A stretch of DNA of 64,000 nucleotides. Origin: SXVE01 sp036388895. GTDB taxonomy: Bacteria > Acidobacteriota > Blastocatellia > Pyrinomonadales > Pyrinomonadaceae. The stretch covers positions 1 through 64,000 of the forward strand of contig DASVQY010000025.1 in NCBI GenBank assembly GCA_036388895.1. The letters are read 5' to 3'. The notes beneath the pieces were generated by a model. It did no database searches, was not told where the DNA came from, and was given only the letters and a program-made list of their open reading frames with translations. Shown piece by piece: positions 7,385-16,005 of the stretch; position 1 is the first letter of the stretch; every line of letters starts with the position of its first letter. Both the position numbers and the translations under genes were made by a program.

Positions 7385-9448
7385 ATGAACATCAGTTACA
7401 ACTGGCTTAAAGATTTAATAGAAATAGATTTATCGCCGCGCGAATTGGCTGGTAAATTAACCGGCGTCGGACTGGCTGTCGAAGGCATTCACGAGGTCGG
7501 CGGCGATTATGTTTTCGATATTGATTTAACTTCTAACCGTCCCGACTGCCTTTCGCATCTGGGCGTCGCGCGCGAAGTCGGAGCAATTACGAATGCCGAA
7601 TTACGAGTGACGAATGACGAAAGTCAAAATTCCGAAAATCAAAATCGAAATTTAGTGACTATAGAAGATTCGGATTTGTGTCCGAGGTTTACGGCGCGGA
7701 TTATTCGCAATGTAAAAATCGCTCCGTCGCCGGATTGGTTGGTGAAACGGCTCGAAGCGGTCGGCGAGCGTTCGATAAACAACGTCGCAGACATAACAAA
7801 TTATGTTATGCACGAACTCGGACAGCCGATGCACTCGTTTGATTTGAATAAATTGACGGAAAATCGAATCGTCGTGCGGCGGGCGCGCAGCGGCGAAACG
7901 ATTAAAACTCTCGATGAAGTCGAACGCCGACTCGACGAAACGATGCTGGCGATTTGCGACGCTGAAAAACCGGTCGCGGTCGCGGGCGTAATGGGCGGTT
8001 TCGATTCGTCAATCACCGACGAAACGACCGATGTTCTGCTCGAAGTCGCTTATTTCAAACGCGAAAGCATTCGACAAACTTCGCGCAAACTGAAACTTTC
8101 GACCGAAGCGAGTCATCGCTTCGAACGCGGCGTCGACATTGAAAATCTGATTCGCGCCTCAAACAGAGCGACCGAATTGATTTGCGAGTTAGCAGACGGC
8201 GAAGCCGGAGAGTTCGTAGACGTTTACCCGGTGAAATTCGCGCCGAACGAAATCGAATCGAAGGATATTCAACCCGCGGTCAAAAGATTGACCGGACTTG
8301 AAGTCGAAAAGGAAGAAATTTTGCGGATTTTATCGGCTCTCGGCATCGAACGCAAAAACGAAACCGTTTACCTTTCACCGAGCTGGCGGCACGATATTGC
8401 GATTGAAGAAGATTTGGTCGAAGAAGTCGCGCGAATCGTCGGTTACGACAAAATCGGCGAAGAGCTTCCCGCCGCAAGAAGCGCGGGTGAATATCAGCCG
8501 ACGGAACCTCGTAAAAAAGAATTGCGGAAAACTTTAGCTGATTTCGGCTTCGACGAAGCGATTTCATACAGTTTTATTGATTTGCGCTTCGACGACACTT
8601 TCGAGTTGGTTTCCGGTTTGATTGACGAAAACGCCGAAGAAAAATTCGTCACTTTGCAGGACTCAATCATCGAAGGCGCTGTGCGGATGCGACCGAGTTT
8701 GCTTTCGGGCTTGCTAGACGCCGTTCGCACGAACATCAATCACCAGAGACGCGACGTGAAATTGTTCGAGATCGGAAAGGTTTTCGCGGCAAAAACCGGT
8801 GAGGAAAATCTGCCGCTCGAAAAGGAGCTTTTTTCGATTGCTTTAACCGGCGGCGAAATTTCCGGCAATCGCGCGATGACAGTTAAGGAACTGGATTTTT
8901 ACGATTTAAAAGGAGCGGTCGAAGCCGCGCTCGAAGCAGTCGGGTTCGATTCCGCCGATTTTTCCGCCGAAGACGTAAAACATTTGCGAAAAGGTCAATC
9001 GGCTGCGGTTTCGGTCGGCGGAAAAAAAATCGGTTATTTCGGACGTTTGAACGACGAAATTGCTTCCGGTTATAAATTCAAACAACCGGTTTTCGTCGCC
9101 GAACTCGATTTGCAGGCTGTTTTAGCGGAAAACTTACCCGCAGTTTTGTATCATCCGCTGCCGAAATATCCCTCGATTACGCGCGACGTTTCACTGCTCG
9201 TAAAACGAAGCGTAAGTTTCGCCGAAATTCGCGACTCAGTAATTGAACAAAACGTAGAGATTTGTCGAAATGTAAGTTTTGTTGACGTTTACGAAGGCAA
9301 AGGCGTCGCCGATGATGAACGTTCGATTACAATTCGGCTCGAATACAGAAGTGACGAGCGAACCTTGATTGATGAAGAAGTAGATTCGGTTCACAATCAA
9401 ATTATCAGCAGTCTGGAAAGTAAAACGGGCGCGAGACAGAGATTTTAA
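7385..9448 (+). CDS. pheT: phenylalanyl-tRNA synthetase beta subunit, short form
   Basis: Beta subunit of PheRS: editing of Tyr-tRNA-Phe and tRNA anchoring. At 687 residues it is about 100 shorter than the usual form of roughly 800. The N-terminal B1 part (NISYNWLKDLIEIDLSP) runs straight into DIDLTSNRPDCLSHLGVARE, so the EMAP/OB-fold tRNA-binding (B2) domain is absent. The B3/B4 editing domain, B5 domain, core-like region and C-terminal FDX-ACB domain (YHPLPKYPSITRDVSLL) are all present. Residues around 72-90 (LRVTNDESQNSENQNRN) are encoded by near-tandem repeat DNA like that found in the spacers. It is separated from pheS. Confidence 0.96.
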   Translation: MNISYNWLKDLIEIDLSPRELAGKLTGVGLAVEGIHEVGGDYVFDIDLTSNRPDCLSHLGVAREVGAITNAELRVTNDESQNSENQNRNLVTIEDSDLCPRFTARIIRNVKIAPSPDWLVKRLEAVGERSINNVADITNYVMHELGQPMHSFDLNKLTENRIVVRRARSGETIKTLDEVERRLDETMLAICDAEKPVAVAGVMGGFDSSITDETTDVLLEVAYFKRESIRQTSRKLKLSTEASHRFERGVDIENLIRASNRATELICELADGEAGEFVDVYPVKFAPNEIESKDIQPAVKRLTGLEVEKEEILRILSALGIERKNETVYLSPSWRHDIAIEEDLVEEVARIVGYDKIGEELPAARSAGEYQPTEPRKKELRKTLADFGFDEAISYSFIDLRFDDTFELVSGLIDENAEEKFVTLQDSIIEGAVRMRPSLLSGLLDAVRTNINHQRRDVKLFEIGKVFAAKTGEENLPLEKELFSIALTGGEISGNRAMTVKELDFYDLKGAVEAALEAVGFDSADFSAEDVKHLRKGQSAAVSVGGKKIGYFGRLNDEIASGYKFKQPVFVAELDLQAVLAENLPAVLYHPLPKYPSITRDVSLLVKRSVSFAEIRDSVIEQNVEICRNVSFVDVYEGKGVADDERSITIRLEYRSDERTLIDEEVDSVHNQIISSLESKTGARQRF

Positions 9449-9473
9449 AAAGTGTCTGGAAGATTATTTTATT

Positions 9474-9562
9474 GCCCGCGAAACACGCTAAACACACAAA
9501 TAACACGAAAATTTCTTTTGGTTTATTTTTTATTTTTTGTGTTATTTGTGTGTTTCGAGGGC
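9474..9562. repeat. long imperfect palindrome after pheT
   Basis: AACACACAAATAACAC (9491-9506) pairs perfectly with GTGTTATTTGTGTGTT (9539-9554), and outer GCCC..CGA / TCGAGGGC bases can extend it. The loop is T-rich. It may terminate pheT transcription. The remaining spacer up to 9689 shows no gene. Confidence 0.7.
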
Positions 9563-9689
9563 AAACCACCGCTTTTGTCTCTGATTTCCGAACATTCATC
9601 GGTAAAAACTTCAGAAACAACTTGAAGTTTTCTGGAAAAATCAACATAATCTTAGGCGAAACACAACATTCTGCTCGCGGGAGAAATTA

Positions 9690-9971
9690 ATGAACGGCTT
9701 ATCGGGAATGGAAAAATTCTCGCATCTTGAAGACAAAATTTATCTCACAATCGAATTTGCCAAAAAGATGCGCGAGGAAAAGGAAAAATTTGAACGTGAA
9801 TTAAAATCTTTACGTCACGAGGTCGGCAATCTTTTAACGGAAAAATCGCGGCTCGAAGAAAAAGTCGAAGAGCTTTTATCCGAACGCGACGCGATCCAAT
9901 TAAAAGTCGAAGCGATGCTCGACGCGATGACGATAATAGATTCCGATGTCGCCGAAGCGGTCGGGAGGTAA
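9690..9971 (+). CDS. small coiled-coil protein, ZapB-like
   Basis: A 93-residue protein predicted to be almost entirely coiled coil (KKMREEKEKFERELKSL, SRLEEKVEELLSERDAI). It ends in a conserved-looking DAMTIIDSDVAEAV segment. It lies 9 nt upstream of zapA, a position where similar short coiled-coil proteins occur in other genomes, so a role with ZapA at the Z-ring is plausible. This is by context only; coiled coils cannot be assigned by sequence alone. The RBS GGGAGA precedes the ATG; a second in-frame ATG lies six codons on. Confidence 0.7.
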   Translation: MNGLSGMEKFSHLEDKIYLTIEFAKKMREEKEKFERELKSLRHEVGNLLTEKSRLEEKVEELLSERDAIQLKVEAMLDAMTIIDSDVAEAVGR

Positions 9972-9980
9972 ACGCGAACG

Positions 9981-10328
9981 ATGAACGGCAGAAACAAATC
10001 CGAATCTTCGGAACAATCAATTCGGGTCGAAATTTACAATCAAACTTATAACATTCGTTCCGACGGAGACAACGAATACATCATGCGCCTGGCTGAGTAC
10101 GTTGACGGCAAAATGCGCGATATTTCTTCGGGCACGTTGACTGTTGACAGTTTGAAAGTGGCGATTTTAGCCGCTTTACACATCGCCGACGAGTTTCACC
10201 AATTGAAAAATCAGCAGGAACAAACCGACGCGCAGCTCGCATCGCGCAGCGCCGAATGCGCCGAGCTTCTCGACCGCGTTCTCAAGCACAAAGATACAGC
10301 TCCCCAGGAACTCGAAAGAGAACAATAA
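9981..10328 (+). CDS. zapA: cell division protein ZapA
   Basis: A 115-residue ZapA family protein that binds FtsZ and promotes protofilament bundling. The globular head has RVEIYNQTYNIRSDGDNEYIMRLAEYVDGKM, close to the family pattern, followed by SLKVAILAALHIADE. A C-terminal coiled-coil tail mediates tetramer formation. It follows the small coiled-coil gene and is followed by a 6S RNA candidate, the classic zapA-ssrS arrangement. Confidence 0.93.
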   Translation: MNGRNKSESSEQSIRVEIYNQTYNIRSDGDNEYIMRLAEYVDGKMRDISSGTLTVDSLKVAILAALHIADEFHQLKNQQEQTDAQLASRSAECAELLDRVLKHKDTAPQELEREQ

Positions 10329-10437
10329 ATAAGGAGAAAACAAATAAAAGAAAAGCAGTAAATGGCAGCGACAAAACGAAAATTTCACTTTGATTCAGCC
10401 TGTTTACTTTTCACTTTTTACTTTTCTTTCGCTGTGC

Positions 10438-10443
10438 TACAAT
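10438..10443 (+). promoter_or_regulatory. -10 element of the 6S RNA promoter
   Basis: TACAAT lies about 7 nt before the proposed 6S RNA 5' end. The upstream T-rich stretch contains TTTACT-like hexamers, but no single clear -35 box. Confidence 0.5.
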
Positions 10444-10449
10444 AGATTT

Positions 10450-10672
10450 CAGGCGGAAGAACTTTCTGCGGAGTTCGTCACCAGACGACCAAATAATTGA
10501 GCCAACACTTGAAGAACGGGAGGCTGATGCCGCTGTTTCGGTGCAATCTTTCAAAGTTAAAGATTTGCCATAGAAGGCGGCTTTGATGCTCGTAATACGG
10601 GCAGAAAGTCACCCACCTATTTATAATAGGTTCAATTCAAGCGTCTGAACGGCTCACGCGGTTCCTTTCGTC
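10450..10672 (+). ncRNA. ssrS: 6S RNA candidate
   Basis: The 415-nt gap after zapA holds no protein gene but a structured region. CTGCGGAG (10466-10473) can close with CTCACGCGG (10653-10661), and GAGCC near 10500 resembles the conserved 5' bubble side. The 3' part CACCCACCT...AGGTTCAA reproduces the small 3' hairpin typical of 6S RNA. 6S RNA mimics an open promoter and binds housekeeping RNA polymerase. Location directly after zapA is typical of ssrS. Ends are approximate. A strong terminator follows. Confidence 0.72.
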
Positions 10673-10684
10673 AATAAATTTTAT

Positions 10685-10740
10685 AAAGTCCCAGTTTTCA
10701 AGTCAGAAATTCAATTTCTGCTCGTGAACCGGGACTTTTT
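10685..10740 (+). terminator. rho-independent terminator of the 6S RNA
   Basis: AAAGTCCC (10685-10692) pairs with GGGACTTT (10731-10738). Inside is a second arm, CAGAAATT/AATTTCTG, and a T5 run ends the element. Confidence 0.85.
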
Positions 10741-10749
10741 AGTTTGCAT

Positions 10750-11532
10750 ATGAACATTCTGGTTATCGCCGATGTCGTCGCCCGTCCCGGTCGGACTGCG
10801 GTTTTAGAAAATATTGCGGGTTTGCGCGAACAATACTCGATTGATATCGCTTTAATAAACGCGGAAAACGTCGCCGGCGGTTTTTCGATTACGCCCGCCA
10901 TCGCTGAGGATTTCTTTAAAAACGGAATTGATTTGATGACTTCCGGCAATCATATTTTCGACAAATCGGAAATAATTCCTTATATCGAAAAAAATTCGCG
11001 ATTGATTCGACCAGCCAATTATCCGCCGGGAACGCCCGGAAAAGGTCTTTTCGTCGGCGAAGCGAACGGTCATAAAATCGCTTTGATGAATCTTCTCGGC
11101 AGAGTTTTTATGCCGCCTGTTGACGATCCGTTTCGTGCCGCCGAACAATGTTTAGCGGAGATTCCCGACGATGTAAAAATTCGTCTTGTTGACGTACACG
11201 CCGAAGCGACTTCGGAAAAATACGCGCTCGGATGGTTTCTCGACGGACGCGTTTCAGCCGTTTACGGCTCGCACACGCACGTTCAAACGGCTGACGAAAG
11301 AATCTTAGAAAACGGAACGGCTTACATTACCGACATTGGAATGACGGGCAGTTACGCGGGCGTCATCGGAATGGACAAGCATCATATTTTGGAGAGATTC
11401 ACAAAGTTTCCCGCCCGCCGCGCCGATCATTCGAAAGGCGACGTTTGGATTTGCGCGATTGTTTTGGACATTGACGAAAAAACCGGCAAAGCCAGAAAAA
11501 TAGAGCGACTGCGCTTGGAATGTAAAAGTTAA
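10750..11532 (+). CDS. ymdB: YmdB family metallophosphoesterase
   Basis: A 260-residue calcineurin-like phosphoesterase of the YmdB/TIGR00282 family; the B. subtilis member hydrolyses 2',3'-cyclic AMP and affects biofilm choices. Visible metal-site motifs are ADVVARPGR at the start, NAENVAGG, TSGNHIFD, DVHAEATSEK and GSHTHVQTAD. The ATG at 10750 (MNILVIAD) fits the family start; an ATG two codons earlier would add only Met-His. It is separated from zapA by the 6S RNA unit. Confidence 0.92.
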   Translation: MNILVIADVVARPGRTAVLENIAGLREQYSIDIALINAENVAGGFSITPAIAEDFFKNGIDLMTSGNHIFDKSEIIPYIEKNSRLIRPANYPPGTPGKGLFVGEANGHKIALMNLLGRVFMPPVDDPFRAAEQCLAEIPDDVKIRLVDVHAEATSEKYALGWFLDGRVSAVYGSHTHVQTADERILENGTAYITDIGMTGSYAGVIGMDKHHILERFTKFPARRADHSKGDVWICAIVLDIDEKTGKARKIERLRLECKS

Positions 11533-11686
11533 TAACCGCAAAACGCGAAAAAATTATTAGCTGCCAATCAACCGAAAAGCGACGAAAACGGCGGAATTTA
11601 GCTTGGTTTTTATTCGCGTGTTTGATTCTTATTCGCGGCTAATTTTTATTAATCTTTTTATGATTTTTGTAGCTTTTCGCGGTTAT
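11532..11686. repeat. long imperfect palindrome between ymdB and a convergent gene
   Basis: ATAACCGC (11532-11539) pairs with GCGGTTAT (11679-11686). Inner GCGAAAA/TTTTCGC and ATTAGC/GCTAAT arms extend the stem. It spans the convergent intergenic region and just reaches the stop of the minus-strand gene. It may act as a bidirectional terminator. Confidence 0.55.
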
Positions 11687-12450
11687 CTTTCTTCTTCGCT
11701 TTGTTCTTTTTCCAATTCCCTTCTGATTTCGTCCTGCATTTTCGCGGCTTCGAGCGCGAGCGGAAGCTCCTGCGTGCGCGCCGAAAGTTTTTTCAGCGCG
11801 AGTTCCGAATCGGCGAGATTGGTTCCGCGTCTCGATGCAGCTTCGATCATTTGCAGACGCGTTTCGGCTTCGGCGAGCATCTGTTCGGCTTCTTTGTTGA
11901 TCGAAGAGATTTTTTCTAAATCGCGGTTTATTTCAGCCTGAAAATCTTTGGAATTTTCGGTTTTCAAATATTTCAACTTGTTTTGGCGTCGTTTCGCCAA
12001 TTGCAGTTCCTGTTTGGAAGATCGCACGATCCGCGTCGCCGTCAAACGCGAAGCGAGCGTTTCGCGGTAAGCATCGGCGAGCATTAAATCGCTTGCTTCG
12101 ATTTCTTTCAAAGCCTTTCTTTCCATCGGTTTTAATTCTTTTACGAACCAGCCGATTTCTTCGGCTTTTATACCGTCGGCGGCGATGCGCTCGCGCATTT
12201 CCTTTGTCCAATTAAAATATTTGTAAGCCAAAACGCCGGAAATTATTAAGCCGATTATTAAGCCGATGACGCCGAAGATTACAGAAAAAAAGAAAAGCGG
12301 AATCGAATCGAGCAGAAGAAAAGATATAAAAAAAATTAAAAACGGAATTACAGAGAGCAAAACCGGCGCTGACCAGGCGCCGATTTTCATCCGCGTGCCT
12401 TTCGCCAAATCTTTTTTTGTAACGTCGTATCTGCGCTCTAATTCGTTCAT
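11683..12450 (-). CDS. membrane protein with long coiled coil, function unknown
   Basis: A 255-residue protein not recognised as a named family. A short N-terminal part is followed by two hydrophobic segments (about 25-50 and 52-75), likely a membrane hairpin. The remaining 180 residues are charged and helical (KELKPMERKALKEIEASDLM, EAEQMLAEAETRLQMIEAAS) and probably form a cytoplasmic coiled coil. The N-terminal MNELERRYDVTKKDL is hydrophilic. There is no obvious operon partner: ymdB converges on it and a VWA protein gene diverges from it. Confidence 0.75.
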   Translation of the reverse strand: MNELERRYDVTKKDLAKGTRMKIGAWSAPVLLSVIPFLIFFISFLLLDSIPLFFFSVIFGVIGLIIGLIISGVLAYKYFNWTKEMRERIAADGIKAEEIGWFVKELKPMERKALKEIEASDLMLADAYRETLASRLTATRIVRSSKQELQLAKRRQNKLKYLKTENSKDFQAEINRDLEKISSINKEAEQMLAEAETRLQMIEAASRRGTNLADSELALKKLSARTQELPLALEAAKMQDEIRRELEKEQSEEER

Positions 12451-12578
12451 TTTTACAGTTTTAATTTACAAGCACTGTAAACTTAATTCAAATTTTCGGC
12501 ATCAATAATTTCACCGGCGCGAGAAAATCCATTATTATCAAACCGGCAGGTTCGTCCTAAATTTACGGCAGGTCTTTT

Positions 12579-13532
12579 ATGGTGAAAACTAAACTCTTCG
12601 TTTTTTTATTTGTTTTTCCGTTTTTATTATTTTTTTCCGGCAAAACCGAAGCGCAAAACAAATCCAACCAACCGCAAACAGTCCGCACCGTCACGATTCC
12701 GATTTCAATCTTTACCAAACAGGAATTAAAAGAAAATCAAACCGAAGAGTTCATACAGGCTGATCGTCTTCTCGTAAAAGAAAACAACGATGAACAAACG
12801 ATTTTGTCCATTCGCAGCGTAACGAACACGCCGCTCTCACTGGCGATTTTGATTCAGGACGATTTATCTTCAAATTTCAATTTGCAGTTGAGAGACATCG
12901 CGAAATTCATCCGAAATCTTCCGCGCGATTCGCGCGTCATGGTCGCGTATTTGCGGGGCGGTTCGACGCAGATACGGCAGAAATTCACCGATGATTTGGA
13001 AAAAGCAGCGAGTTCTTTGCGAATTGCCGCCGGAAGGTTAGCAGCGCCGCGCAACCCTTATGAAAGCGTGGAAGACGTTTTGAAAAGATTCGACGCATTG
13101 CCAAGCGGCAGGCGGGCGATTTTGCTCGTTTCCGACGGCGTTGACGCTTCAAACGGGCTGGATATTGCCAGTTTGAATCAAAGCATTGATCTGGAAAACG
13201 CTATTTTGAAGGCGCAGAGGCGTAGCGTCGCGATTTACTCTTTTTACTCGCCGACCGAATTGACCGAAAACGGAAATTCTCGTTTTGTTTTGATTGGACA
13301 GGGCTTGCTGCAGAAATTGTCTGACGAAACCGGCGGACGCGCTTTTTTTCAAGGCTCGACAGCGCCGCTTAGTTTCGAACCGTTTTTTAGAGATTTAAAT
13401 TTGCTGCTCAATCGTCAATTCGCTTTGACTTATCTTTCGACTCATCCGAAAAAGGGTTATTACAAAATACAGGTTACGAGCACGAATCCGGAAGTAAAAA
13501 TCGGGCATCCGAAAGGTTATTATTACCGGTAA
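12579..13532 (+). CDS. secreted VWFA-related acidobacterial domain protein
   Basis: A 317-residue protein with an N-terminal signal peptide (hydrophobic stretch, cleavage near KTEAQN) and one von Willebrand A-like domain of the type expanded in Acidobacteriota (TIGR03436). Typical strands are LAILIQDDLSS, RAILLVSDGVDAS and LSDETGGRAFF. The MIDAS sequence is imperfect (DDLSSN rather than DxSxS), so metal binding may be weakened. Likely extracellular or periplasmic; ligand unknown. Two full-length relatives are at 45507-48083. Confidence 0.85.
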   Translation: MVKTKLFVFLFVFPFLLFFSGKTEAQNKSNQPQTVRTVTIPISIFTKQELKENQTEEFIQADRLLVKENNDEQTILSIRSVTNTPLSLAILIQDDLSSNFNLQLRDIAKFIRNLPRDSRVMVAYLRGGSTQIRQKFTDDLEKAASSLRIAAGRLAAPRNPYESVEDVLKRFDALPSGRRAILLVSDGVDASNGLDIASLNQSIDLENAILKAQRRSVAIYSFYSPTELTENGNSRFVLIGQGLLQKLSDETGGRAFFQGSTAPLSFEPFFRDLNLLLNRQFALTYLSTHPKKGYYKIQVTSTNPEVKIGHPKGYYYR

Positions 13533-13549
13533 CTGAAGCAGACTGTTAC

Positions 13550-14014
13550 TTAACCGACTTTCGCGCGGCACACAGGACAAACTCTGACGTCTTCTTTTAT
13601 CAGCAAACCGATCCAAAAAAAGAAAAGCGTAAAAATCAGCAAAACCGAAAAAACAATCCAGCCCGCCGTCGAAACCCTTCGTTCGATAATAGGCAGATAT
13701 TGACTGCCGCATCGCGGACAGTGATAATCGGCGCTTAATTGTCCGGGTTGTTGATGAATTAAATGCTGCGGAAAGTTTTGGTTAACCGGCGGTATTTGAT
13801 TGGCAAGCGGAGGAATTTGCGTTTTCTGTTCGGTTTTTTGGAAGTTCGGCTTTGACACCTGAAGCTCGTCGGTTTTCCAGGAATAAGGACGCGGCGGCGA
13901 ATATTCGTAATTGCTTTGTGCCGAATTCGGCTGGTTTGTAAATCTGACTCCGCACGAACGGCAAAAATTGCTTTCCGAGGAATTTGTCTGCCCGCAATTC
14001 TGACAATGAATCAT
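13550..14014 (-). CDS. double zinc-ribbon membrane protein, LITAF-like C-terminus
   Basis: A 154-residue protein. The N-terminus is a zinc ribbon (CQNCGQTN...CRSCG). A proline/glutamine-rich linker of about 70 residues follows. The C-terminal module has CPRCG, then a strongly hydrophobic stretch (about 115-138), then CPVCRAKVG. A hydrophobic insert between two CxxC knuckles is the layout of LITAF-like domains, which dip into the membrane as monotopic anchors. Function is unknown. It converges with the VWA gene at 12579. Confidence 0.7.
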   Translation of the reverse strand: MIHCQNCGQTNSSESNFCRSCGVRFTNQPNSAQSNYEYSPPRPYSWKTDELQVSKPNFQKTEQKTQIPPLANQIPPVNQNFPQHLIHQQPGQLSADYHCPRCGSQYLPIIERRVSTAGWIVFSVLLIFTLFFFWIGLLIKEDVRVCPVCRAKVG

Positions 14015-14108
14015 CGTTTTCTCCGAACTCTTTCGAGAGTTTTCGCGTTAAGTTTTACGAATCATAACAAAGAAATGTTCATTTTTCGAGAAATTTTGAA
14101 CTCTCCGC

Positions 14109-15080
14109 TTACTCGAATCTTATTCGCTCGCCGGTGCGGATAGCGCGATAAACCGATTCGACAAGCTCGATTGATTTATATCCGTCAAGTGCGGTGACCG
14201 GCGGTTTTGTTCCCTCTAAAATGGCGTCAACGAACGCTTTATCTTCCTGAACGTAGCCCCAGCGTTCTTCTTTTTCGGTCATCGCCCACGAAAGCGTTTC
14301 GTAATTCGCGTCCATTCCGCGCGAATCAATTAAATGTTCCATTTCTTGTGTCATAATCGTGCGGTGATGACAAAAAACCTCGATTCGCTCGAACGGAAAA
14401 TGCCAGCTCGCGTCCGAAGACGAAGCGAACGTGCAGTGAAAACCGCTTTTGAATTTGAAAATTATCGAAAATTCATCAAGTTCCGGGTATTCGTGCTGCG
14501 AGCCGTAAGCGATGAGTTCTTCGATTTCGCCGAATTGAAACCGAATCATATCGAAAAGATGAATCGTCGTTTCGTACAAAAATCCGCCGGTCACGTTCGT
14601 GTCGCCCGTCCAAACCGGATTTTTGAGCTCGCCGCGATTCATTTTTATATGCGCGGAATGCGCTTTGTCTTCTTTTAATAATTCTTTTAATTTGGCGTAA
14701 ACCGGAGCGTAACGGCGGTTATGCCCGACTTGAAAAACGCCGCTTCCCTTTTCTGAAATTTCAAGCAATTTTCCGGCATCTCCCAGACCGATTGAAAATG
14801 GCTTTTCGCAGAAAACGTGTTTTCCGGCTTCGACGGCGTGTGCGGCGATTTCCGTGTGAGTTTTATTCGGCGTCGTCACCAAAACGGCGTCGCAATTTTC
14901 AAACAACTCTTCGCGCGAGCCGCAAACCCGCCCGCCGACGACGCGCGCCGTTTTTTCGGCTCTTTCGGGTTTGATGTCGTAAAGCGCGGCGACTTCCGCC
15001 CGCTCATCGCGCGAGAAAATCCGCGCATGAACGTTGCCGATATAACCCGTTCCGATGATTCCGATTTTTACTTTATCCAT
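14109..15080 (-). CDS. Gfo/Idh/MocA family oxidoreductase
   Basis: A 323-residue NAD(P)-dependent oxidoreductase acting on a sugar or cyclitol. The Rossmann motif GIIGTGYIGNVHARIF starts within the first 10 residues, EKPFSIGLGDA carries the family EKP lysine, and the C-terminal alpha/beta half includes TTIHLFDMIRF. The ATG at 15080 was chosen because the dinucleotide-binding strand follows at once; an upstream ATG at 15116 adds 12 residues. It pairs with the isomerase/epimerase gene just upstream, a frequent combination in sugar or inositol catabolism. Confidence 0.88.
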   Translation of the reverse strand: MDKVKIGIIGTGYIGNVHARIFSRDERAEVAALYDIKPERAEKTARVVGGRVCGSREELFENCDAVLVTTPNKTHTEIAAHAVEAGKHVFCEKPFSIGLGDAGKLLEISEKGSGVFQVGHNRRYAPVYAKLKELLKEDKAHSAHIKMNRGELKNPVWTGDTNVTGGFLYETTIHLFDMIRFQFGEIEELIAYGSQHEYPELDEFSIIFKFKSGFHCTFASSSDASWHFPFERIEVFCHHRTIMTQEMEHLIDSRGMDANYETLSWAMTEKEERWGYVQEDKAFVDAILEGTKPPVTALDGYKSIELVESVYRAIRTGERIRFE

Positions 15081-15165
15081 AAATATATGAGCCGCGGAAT
15101 TCATAGAGAACAGCATAATTAAGCGTTTTCTCTGTGTTTCCGGTGTATTTCTACGGCAAACCTTT

Positions 15166-16005
15166 TTAAACGGTCATTCCCTTTTCATTTAATCCTAAAG
15201 CTTTCTCGGTCGCTTCTTTTGCCTTTTGCGCCACTTCAAAAGGGTCATCGCTCCAATATTCCGGGCGAAAAATTTCAATCGAAACGAGACGGTCGTAGCC
15301 GATTGCATCGAGTCTTTCTTTAATTTCCCGAATCGGCAAGATTCCCGTTCCCGGATAAAGACGATGCGCGTCTGTTAATTCATCTTTCGGCAAATTTTCC
15401 GCATCGTTGATGTGAAAAATAAATAATTTATTCGGATCGAGCGTTTCAATCGCTTCAAAGCTAGAATTTCCCGCGTAAAAATGAAAGGTATCAATCACCA
15501 GACCGATGTTAGGACGATCTACTTTTTCGACAATTTCCCTGCAAAAATCGAGCGTTTGCACCGAACAATCGGTTTGTCCCAGAAATTCAAAAGCCAAACC
15601 GACGTTGTATTTTTCTGCTATGTCAGCGAGTTCATTCAGAACTCTGACCGATTCGTTTGTGATTTCCTCTTTTGTCGTGTTTTCCGGCAGTTTTCCCGGA
15701 ACAACGACGACATACGGACAATTGATTTCGGCGGCAAAGCGCGATAATTCTTCGGTTTCGGCTTTTATTTGCTCGTAGTCTTCGCTGCTGCGAAAAGTTA
15801 TGTGTTCGATTGAATTGATGGAATAAGGCTCTAAATTGTTTTGCTTTAATAAATTCTTTAAGTCTTCGGCGGAATGGGTTTTCAAAAATTCGCGCAGCTT
15901 CGCCGCCCAGATTTCGACGCAATCGTAACCGGCGTTGCCCGCTGCTTTTATGTCGGTCGTTAAATCGGCGCGCATCGTCGTCGCGCCGTTCAATGCTATT
16001 TTCAT
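15166..16005 (-). CDS. sugar phosphate isomerase/epimerase (xylose isomerase-like TIM barrel)
   Basis: A 279-residue AP-endonuclease-2/xylose-isomerase-like TIM barrel. Characteristic parts are GYDCVEIWAAKL near the start, LAFEFLG, IGLVIDTFHFY, LFIFHINDAE with metal-binding His and Asp, and VSIEIFRPEYW at the end. Relatives are inosose isomerases/dehydratases and keto-sugar epimerases; the substrate is not deducible. The Gfo/Idh/MocA gene follows 85 nt downstream, so the two probably share a pathway. The start ATG is preceded by an AGGAG-type sequence. Confidence 0.86.
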   Translation of the reverse strand: MKIALNGATTMRADLTTDIKAAGNAGYDCVEIWAAKLREFLKTHSAEDLKNLLKQNNLEPYSINSIEHITFRSSEDYEQIKAETEELSRFAAEINCPYVVVVPGKLPENTTKEEITNESVRVLNELADIAEKYNVGLAFEFLGQTDCSVQTLDFCREIVEKVDRPNIGLVIDTFHFYAGNSSFEAIETLDPNKLFIFHINDAENLPKDELTDAHRLYPGTGILPIREIKERLDAIGYDRLVSIEIFRPEYWSDDPFEVAQKAKEATEKALGLNEKGMTV

